Source: Prevotella sp. CAG:1320
GTDB taxonomy: Bacteria > Bacteroidota > Bacteroidia > Bacteroidales > Bacteroidaceae
Length of the DNA stretch: 20,515 nucleotides
Assembly (NCBI GenBank): GCA_000435635.1
Contig: FR882113.1
Location: 61,420 to 81,934, forward strand
Direction: 5' to 3'
The notes beneath the pieces were generated by a model. That model was not told the DNA's origin, searched no databases, and saw only the letters and a program-made list of their open reading frames with translations. Numbering within the stretch: position 1 is the stretch's first letter; every line of letters starts with the position of its first letter. Shown piece by piece: positions 16,195 to 20,515 of the stretch. Both the position numbers and the translations under genes were made by a program.

Positions 16195-16968
16195 GTGCCA
16201 TTCGACCTAGGTATCAAGGATGTCATCGACATCATCTCCGTAGCCCTTTTGCTCTACTACATCTTCAAGTTGATGAGAGAGAGCCGTTCCATCAACATCT
16301 TCGTGGGCATCATGCTTTTCATCCTGTTGTGGCTCTTCGTGAGCCAGGTGGTGGAGATGCGCCTCTTGGGTTCCATTCTCGATAAGTTGGTGAGCGTGGG
16401 AGTCATCGCCCTGATTGTCATTTTCCAGGACGACATTCGCAAGTTCCTCTACGATTTGGGCACGCAGAAGGGCATGCGCCGCCTCATGATGTTCTTTCGG
16501 TCGGGCAAGGGAGACAAGAAAAAGGCCGACCGCGAGACTATCATGCCCTTGGTGATGGCGTGCATGAGCATGAGCAAGAAATACGTGGGGGCGTTGATAG
16601 TGATAGAAAGGGGCATTCCGCTGACCGACGTGATTGAGACGGGCGAGACCATTGACGCCCGCATTAACCAGCGGCTGATAGAGAATATCTTTTTCAAGAA
16701 CTCCCCTTTGCACGACGGGGCCATGGTGATTGTCAACAAGCGCATCTGCACCGCCGGTTGCATCTTGCCCGTGAGCCATAGCCTGGACATTCCCAAGGAG
16801 TTGGGCTTGCGCCATCGCGCCGCCATGGGCATTTCGCAGAGCAGCGACGCCATAGCCGTGGTGGTGAGCGAGGAGACGGGGCGCATCTCCGTGGCCATAG
16901 GCGGCGAGTTCAGGCTCAGGCTCTCGGCCGAGGAGCTGGAGAGCGTGCTCGCCAGCGAGATGCCTTAA
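16195..16968 (+). CDS. cdaA: Membrane diadenylate cyclase (CdaA/DacA type)
   Basis: Makes the second messenger c-di-AMP from two ATP, which in other bacteria controls potassium/osmolyte balance and cell-wall homeostasis. It has 257 residues: three N-terminal membrane segments (about 10-26, 34-51, 64-79) and a cytoplasmic DAC (DisA_N) domain. The catalytic motifs are SPLHDGAMVIV (Asp174-Gly-Ala) and LRHRAAMG (Arg206-His-Arg). The start is GTG at 16195, 5 bp after the folP stop; no ATG further in would preserve the first membrane segment. The tight coupling to folP means co-transcription. The folP-cdaA pairing is, to my knowledge, common in Bacteroidota. No CdaR-type partner gene is seen nearby. 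Confidence 0.94.
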   Translation: MPFDLGIKDVIDIISVALLLYYIFKLMRESRSINIFVGIMLFILLWLFVSQVVEMRLLGSILDKLVSVGVIALIVIFQDDIRKFLYDLGTQKGMRRLMMFFRSGKGDKKKADRETIMPLVMACMSMSKKYVGALIVIERGIPLTDVIETGETIDARINQRLIENIFFKNSPLHDGAMVIVNKRICTAGCILPVSHSLDIPKELGLRHRAAMGISQSSDAIAVVVSEETGRISVAIGGEFRLRLSAEELESVLASEMP

Positions 16969-16981
16969 GAGGGCATTTTTT
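16960..16981 (+). terminator. Weak intrinsic terminator overlapping the cdaA end
   Basis: ATGCCT (16960-16965) can pair with GGGCAT (16971-16976) across TAAGA, followed by TTTTT up to 16981. The stem overlaps the stop codon. GGCAT can also pair with ATGCC just downstream. The stem is short, so termination may be partial. Confidence 0.5.
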
Positions 16982-17034
16982 GATGCCTGTGGAAAAAATT
17001 GCCGTCCGAGTTCATGTAATTCGTTGAAAAGTGT

Positions 17035-17042
17035 TACTTTTG
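17035..17042 (+). promoter_or_regulatory. -7 box for pta-ackA
   Basis: TACTTTTG matches TAnnTTTG exactly, 60 bp before the pta ATG. The -33 position (about 17011-17014, TTCA) is a poor match. Nothing else is seen in 16982-17102. Confidence 0.6.
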
Positions 17043-17102
17043 CAAGGCGGATATGACAAAACACAGATGTAAGGCAAATCTACGTAAAATAAATAACAAA
17101 CT

Positions 17103-18125
17103 ATGGACTTATTGAAGAAAATCTTGGCGCGCGCCAAGGCTGACAAACAGCGCATCGTGCTCCCCGAGGCTACGGAGGAGCGCACCCTGAAGGCCGCCGA
17201 CAAGGTGCTGGCCGACGAATTGGCGGACATCATCTTGATAGGCAACCCCTATGAGATTGGACAACTGGCCGTGAAGTGGGATCTCAACAACATTGACAAG
17301 GCCACCATCATCGACCCGCTCAACAACCCCAAGAGCGAGGAGTACGCCGAGTTGTTGGCGGAGCTTCGCAAGAAGAAGGGCATGACCATCGAGCAGGCAC
17401 GCGAGCTGGTGAAGAACCCGCTCTACTTAGGTTGCATGATTATCAAGACGGGCGGAGCCGACGGGCAGATATCCGGGGCGCTCAGCACCACGGGCGACAC
17501 CCTGCGCCCCGCTTTGCAGATCATCAAGTGTGAGCCGGGCATTACTTGCGTGAGCGGCGCCATGTTGTTGCTCACGGGTGCCCGCCAGTATGGCAAGGAC
17601 GGCGTGGTGGTGATAGGCGACGTGGCCGTGACGCCCGTTCCCGACGCCGACCAGTTGGCCCAGATAGCCTACACCACGGCCCAGACGGCCAAGGCGGTGG
17701 CGGGCATCGCCGAGCCCAAGGTGGCCATGCTGAGCTTCTCCACCCACGGCAGCGCGAAGCACGAGGTGATAGACAAGGTGGTGGAGGCCACCCGCATCGC
17801 GAAGGAACGCTATCCCGAGCTGAAGATAGACGGCGAGCTGCAGGCCGACGCGGCCTTGGTGCCCGAGGTGGCCGAGAAGAAAGCCCCGGGCAGCGAGATA
17901 GCCGGCAAGGCGAACGTGCTCATCGTGCCCAACCTGGAAGTGGGCAACATCGGCTACAAGCTGGTGCAGAGGCTTGGCGGGGCCATCGCCATCGGACCCG
18001 TCCTGCAGGGCATCGCGCGTCCCGTCAATGACTTGAGCCGCGGTTGCTCGATAGACGACATCTACTACATGGTGGCCATCACGGCCTGCCAGGCGCAGGA
18101 CTTGAAAGAGAGCGCCGCCAAGTGA
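17103..18125 (+). CDS. pta: Phosphate acetyltransferase
   Basis: Converts acetyl-CoA and phosphate to acetyl phosphate, the first step of acetate fermentation. It has 340 residues, the short catalytic-domain-only form without the N-terminal regulatory domains of the E. coli enzyme. Family features are RIVLPEATEERTLKAA (17-32), GGADGQISGALSTTGDTLRP (117-136), AVTPVPDADQLAQIA, LSFSTHGSA, DGELQADAAL, NVLIVPNLEVGNIGYKL and a GPVLQGIARPVNDLSRG ending. The start is ATG 17103. It sits 45 bp before ackA, so the two are almost certainly one operon. A GC-only hairpin (GCGCCG 18112-18117 with CGGCGC 18126-18131) brackets the stop codon; without a U-tract it may act in mRNA processing rather than termination. 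Confidence 0.96.
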   Translation: MDLLKKILARAKADKQRIVLPEATEERTLKAADKVLADELADIILIGNPYEIGQLAVKWDLNNIDKATIIDPLNNPKSEEYAELLAELRKKKGMTIEQARELVKNPLYLGCMIIKTGGADGQISGALSTTGDTLRPALQIIKCEPGITCVSGAMLLLTGARQYGKDGVVVIGDVAVTPVPDADQLAQIAYTTAQTAKAVAGIAEPKVAMLSFSTHGSAKHEVIDKVVEATRIAKERYPELKIDGELQADAALVPEVAEKKAPGSEIAGKANVLIVPNLEVGNIGYKLVQRLGGAIAIGPVLQGIARPVNDLSRGCSIDDIYYMVAITACQAQDLKESAAK

Positions 18126-18170
18126 CGGCGCGCCGAGCGGAAATCGAAACAGAAGTAAAAGGAAAACAAG

Positions 18171-19370
18171 ATGAAGATACTGGTATTGAATTGCGGAAGC
18201 TCCTCCATCAAGTACAAGCTCTATGACATGGAGGGCGAGAAAGTGTTGGCGCAGGGCGGCGTGGAGCGCATTGGCCTGGATGGCGCCTTCATCAAGGTGA
18301 CCTTGCCCAGCGGCGAGAAGAGACAGATCATGCACGACATGCCCGACCACAAAGAGGGCGTGAACGTGGTGTTCAAGGCATTGCTTGACCCCGAGATGGG
18401 TGCGCTGAAGAGCCTGGACGAGATAGACGCGGTGGGACACCGCATCGTGCAGGGAGGCGACAAGTTCAACCAAAGCATGCTCGTGGACAAGAGCGTGGAG
18501 GACGGCATCGAGGAGCTGTGCGACTTGGCCCCCGTCCACAACGCCGGCCACCTGAAGGGCATCAGGGCCGTGGACGCCTTGATGCCCAAGACGCCGCAGG
18601 TCGTCGTCTTCGACAACGCCTTCCACAGCACCATGCCCGACTACGCCTATCTCTACGCCATCCCCTATGAGCTGTACGAGAAGTACCACGTGCGCCGCTA
18701 TGGCTTCCACGGCACGAGCCACCGCTACGTGTCCAAGCGCGTCTGCGAGATACTGGGCCTGGACCAGGCCGACAGCAAGGTCATCACTTGCCACATAGGC
18801 AATGGGGCCTCCATCGCCGCCGTGCTCAACGGCAAGGTGGTGGACACTTCCATGGGATTGACTCCCCTGGCGGGCGTGATGATGGGCAGCCGCAGCGGAG
18901 ACATCGACCCCTCCGCCGTCACCTACCTGATGGAGAAGCTCAACATGACTCCCCACGAGATGTCCGAGTTCCTGAACAAGAAAAGCGGCGTGCTCGGCAT
19001 CACGGGCATCAGCAGCGACATGCGCGACGTGGAGGCGGCGGCCAACGAGGGCAACGAGCGGGCCGTCTTGGCGCTGAAGATGTACGCCTACCGCGTGAAG
19101 AAATACATCGGCTCCTACGCGGCCGCCATGGGCGGCGTGGACGCGGTGGTGTTCACCGCCGGCGTGGGGGAGAACCAGACGGGGCTCCGCGCCGACATCT
19201 GCCGGGGGCTCGAGTTCCTGGGCATCGAGATAGACGAGGCCGTGAACGCCACCGTGCGCGGCCGCGAGGCCGTCATCAGCTCGCCCTCCAGCAGGGTGAA
19301 GGTGGTGGTGGTGCCCACCGACGAGGAAATTGTCATCGCCCGCGACACGCAGGCCTTGGTCGCCAAGTAA
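18171..19370 (+). CDS. ackA: Acetate kinase
   Basis: Converts acetyl phosphate and ADP to acetate and ATP, completing the Pta-AckA pathway. It has 399 residues, normal length. ASKHA-fold motifs are VLNCGSSSIKYKL (5-17), GHRIVQGG (89-96, Arg91), VVFDNAFHSTMP (145-156, catalytic Asp148), RRYGFHGTSHRYV (175-187, His180), HIGNGASIAAV, DTSMGLTPLAGVMMGSRSGD, FTAGVGENQ and VPTDEE near the end. Most homologues read FDTAFHQTMP; here Thr is Asn and Gln is Ser, beside the catalytic Asp. The start is ATG 18171, preceded by AAGGAAAAC. GC content is visibly higher here than in the left half of the window. Confidence 0.97.
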   Translation: MKILVLNCGSSSIKYKLYDMEGEKVLAQGGVERIGLDGAFIKVTLPSGEKRQIMHDMPDHKEGVNVVFKALLDPEMGALKSLDEIDAVGHRIVQGGDKFNQSMLVDKSVEDGIEELCDLAPVHNAGHLKGIRAVDALMPKTPQVVVFDNAFHSTMPDYAYLYAIPYELYEKYHVRRYGFHGTSHRYVSKRVCEILGLDQADSKVITCHIGNGASIAAVLNGKVVDTSMGLTPLAGVMMGSRSGDIDPSAVTYLMEKLNMTPHEMSEFLNKKSGVLGITGISSDMRDVEAAANEGNERAVLALKMYAYRVKKYIGSYAAAMGGVDAVVFTAGVGENQTGLRADICRGLEFLGIEIDEAVNATVRGREAVISSPSSRVKVVVVPTDEEIVIARDTQALVAK

Positions 19371-19385
19371 CAATACGTTCCAACG

Positions 19386-19408
19386 GGGGCTGGCACGATG
19401 CCAGCCCC
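19386..19408 (+). terminator. Hairpin between ackA and the sugar kinase gene
   Basis: A perfect 10-bp stem GGGGCTGGCA (19386-19395) with TGCCAGCCCC (19399-19408) and a 3-nt CGA loop, 15 bp after the ackA stop. What follows is TTATACATTATATAT rather than a T-run, so termination may be incomplete and the kinase gene could be read from the ackA transcript. Confidence 0.55.
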
Positions 19409-19423
19409 TTATACATTATATAT

Positions 19424-19429
19424 AGGAGG
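19424..19429 (+). promoter_or_regulatory. Perfect Shine-Dalgarno sequence that fixes the kinase start
   Basis: AGGAGG lies 7 nt before the ATG at 19437 within an AT-rich stretch. This supports the ATG at 19437 rather than the in-frame ATG at 19398, which lies inside the hairpin. Strong Shine-Dalgarno sequences are uncommon in Bacteroidota, and none is seen before the other genes in this window. Confidence 0.75.
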
Positions 19430-19436
19430 TTTAAAG

Positions 19437-20483
19437 ATGAACAAGAGGATAGTGACATTCGGCGAGATCATGTTGCGGTTGTCCAAGCCGGGCTTCCGCC
19501 GCCTGCAGCAGGGCAGGGCCTTCGAGGGCAACTTCGGCGGCAGCGAGGCCAACGTGGCCGTCTCCTTGGCCTGTCTGGGCGAGGACGTGGAGTACGTGTC
19601 GCGCGTGCCCTGCTCCGCCATGGGCGACGCGGCCCTCATGCACCTGCGCGAGTATGGCGTGGACGTGAGCCACGTGGTGAGGGGCGGCGAACGGCTGGGC
19701 GCGTACTACTTCGAGTCGGCCGCGGCCATGCGCGACAGCCTCGTGGTCTACGACCGCAAGGACTCCGCGTTCTACTCCCTCAAGCAGGGGATGATAGACT
19801 GGGGGAAAACCCTCGGCGGCGCGGCCCTTTTCCACTGCTCGGGCATCACCTGCGCCATCAGCCGCGACGCCATGCTCACCACGATGGACGCCGTCAGGGA
19901 AGCCAGGGAGCGCGGACTGGCCGTCTCTTGCGACATCAACTACCGCAAGAACCTTTGGGGCTACGGGCTGGAGGCGCGCGACGTGCTCTTCCAGCTCGCC
20001 ACCTACAGCGACATCATCTTCGGCGACCAGAACGAGTGGGAGGTGGCCACGGGCCTGCGCCACATCCCGTTCACGGCCACCAGCGCGGGCTACGAGATTG
20101 ACCGCGGGGCCTACGAGGCCTATTTTGAGCGGGCGAGCCGCCTTTTCCCCCGCTGCCGCAAGATGGTGATGGCCGTGCGCAACCAGTTGGCCAGCAGCCA
20201 CCACCTGCTCTCCGGCCTGCTCTACGACACGCGGGAAGGCAGGCTCTACGCCGCCCGCGTCTACGACATCACCCCCATCATAGACCCCATGGGCGTGGGC
20301 GACGCCTTCGTGGCCGCCTACATACATGCCCTGGGCAAGTGGGGCGACGACAACCAGCGGTGCCTCGACTTCGCCCTCTCCGCCAGCGCCCTCAAGAACA
20401 CCATCCCCGGCGACCACAACCTGGCGGGCGAGGAGGAAATCGTCGCCAACGTCACCTCGCTCGGCGGCAGGATAGAGCGGTAG
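19437..20483 (+). CDS. kdgK: PfkB-family sugar kinase, probably 2-dehydro-3-deoxygluconokinase
   Basis: Cytoplasmic ribokinase-fold kinase of 348 residues. It begins RIVTFGEIMLRLSKPG, with the substrate motif GGSEANVAVSLACLG (34-48), and carries CDINYRKNLW (165-174) and FGDQNEWE (195-202). The catalytic anion-hole motif DPMGVGDAF (283-291, base Asp289) is followed by ALKNTIPGDHNL near the end. The overall pattern fits Bacteroidales KDG kinases, which phosphorylate KDG in uronate (pectin/alginate) breakdown; another keto-sugar acid or fructose-like substrate cannot be excluded. It starts 66 bp after ackA, with a hairpin and a strong ribosome-binding site between. An aldolase gene (kdgA), often adjacent, may lie just beyond the window. 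Confidence 0.85.
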   Translation: MNKRIVTFGEIMLRLSKPGFRRLQQGRAFEGNFGGSEANVAVSLACLGEDVEYVSRVPCSAMGDAALMHLREYGVDVSHVVRGGERLGAYYFESAAAMRDSLVVYDRKDSAFYSLKQGMIDWGKTLGGAALFHCSGITCAISRDAMLTTMDAVREARERGLAVSCDINYRKNLWGYGLEARDVLFQLATYSDIIFGDQNEWEVATGLRHIPFTATSAGYEIDRGAYEAYFERASRLFPRCRKMVMAVRNQLASSHHLLSGLLYDTREGRLYAARVYDITPIIDPMGVGDAFVAAYIHALGKWGDDNQRCLDFALSASALKNTIPGDHNLAGEEEIVANVTSLGGRIER

Positions 20484-20497
20484 CGCCGCGGCGGGGC

Positions 20498-20514
20498 GGG
20501 GGAGCGGCTCCCCC
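20498..20514 (+). terminator. Possible terminator hairpin at the window edge
   Basis: GGGGGAG (20498-20504) pairs with CTCCCCC (20508-20514) across CGG, 15 bp after the kinase stop. The window ends one base later, so the U-tract cannot be seen. Confidence 0.45.
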
Positions 20515-20515
20515 T

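Noticed and set aside
15251..16201. N-terminal extension of murF to about 746 residues
   Set aside because: The extension is antisense to folP, has no MurF similarity, and the recognised MurF N-terminus and a -7 box lie at 15250-15281.
17427..19373. Long minus-strand open frame antisense to pta-ackA
   Set aside because: Shadow frame caused by GC-rich third positions; His/Val-rich low-complexity translation and no family motif.
19398..19436. Upstream ATG for the sugar kinase
   Set aside because: It lies inside the hairpin, adds 13 residues not typical of the family, and the AGGAGG points to the ATG at 19437.
18788..20101. Long plus-strand frame across the ackA and kinase genes
   Set aside because: Arg/Gly/His-rich out-of-frame translation overlapping two well-recognised genes.

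Overview
The window looks like chromosome of a GC-rich member of the Bacteroidales. This rests on a hybrid two-component regulator, a SusC/SusD/SusE/SusF-type outer-membrane glycan locus, an HU-HIG protein, a folP-cdaA gene pair, and several TAnnTTTG -7 promoter boxes. Genus and species cannot be fixed from sequence reading alone. GC is clearly above 50% by eye and is highest at the right end (ackA and the sugar kinase).

Left part (1-3556): the 3' part of a hybrid two-component system (HTCS) gene, cut by the window edge, converges on a LacI-family regulator gene on the minus strand. The gap of about 340 bp between their stop codons is packed with three short arrays. Each has three ~22-bp units (the third also has a fourth, partial unit). 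The unit sequence differs between arrays. The first array doubles as a strong bidirectional terminator hairpin.

Middle part (3557-11435): the regulator is divergent from a four-gene operon: susC-type TonB-dependent transporter, susD-type lipoprotein, susE-like lipoprotein, and a susF/DUF5115-like lipoprotein. A strong terminator closes it. A 20-bp near-perfect palindrome with a central CG lies in the divergent region and is the best candidate operator for the LacI protein. The gene content resembles alpha-glucan (starch/maltodextrin-type) uptake loci, but the operon has no glycoside hydrolase, so the substrate is an inference.

Then (11436-13960): an HU-HIG DNA-binding protein gene has a clear promoter. 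A fourth three-unit 22-bp array sits at the predicted transcript start and includes a perfect 20-bp inverted repeat. A GH29 alpha-L-fucosidase gene follows on the minus strand. A bidirectional hairpin separates the two convergent genes.

Right part (13961-20515): housekeeping genes. murF (minus) is divergent from folP-cdaA (plus; dihydropteroate synthase and membrane diadenylate cyclase). Then come pta-ackA (acetate/ATP production) and a PfkB-family sugar kinase, probably KDG kinase. The kinase has an unusually perfect Shine-Dalgarno sequence.

The most unusual non-coding feature is the set of four 22-bp-period arrays. The most unusual protein feature is a shortened, altered substrate-loop region in FolP. 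No tRNA, rRNA, insertion sequence, CRISPR array or phage gene was seen.
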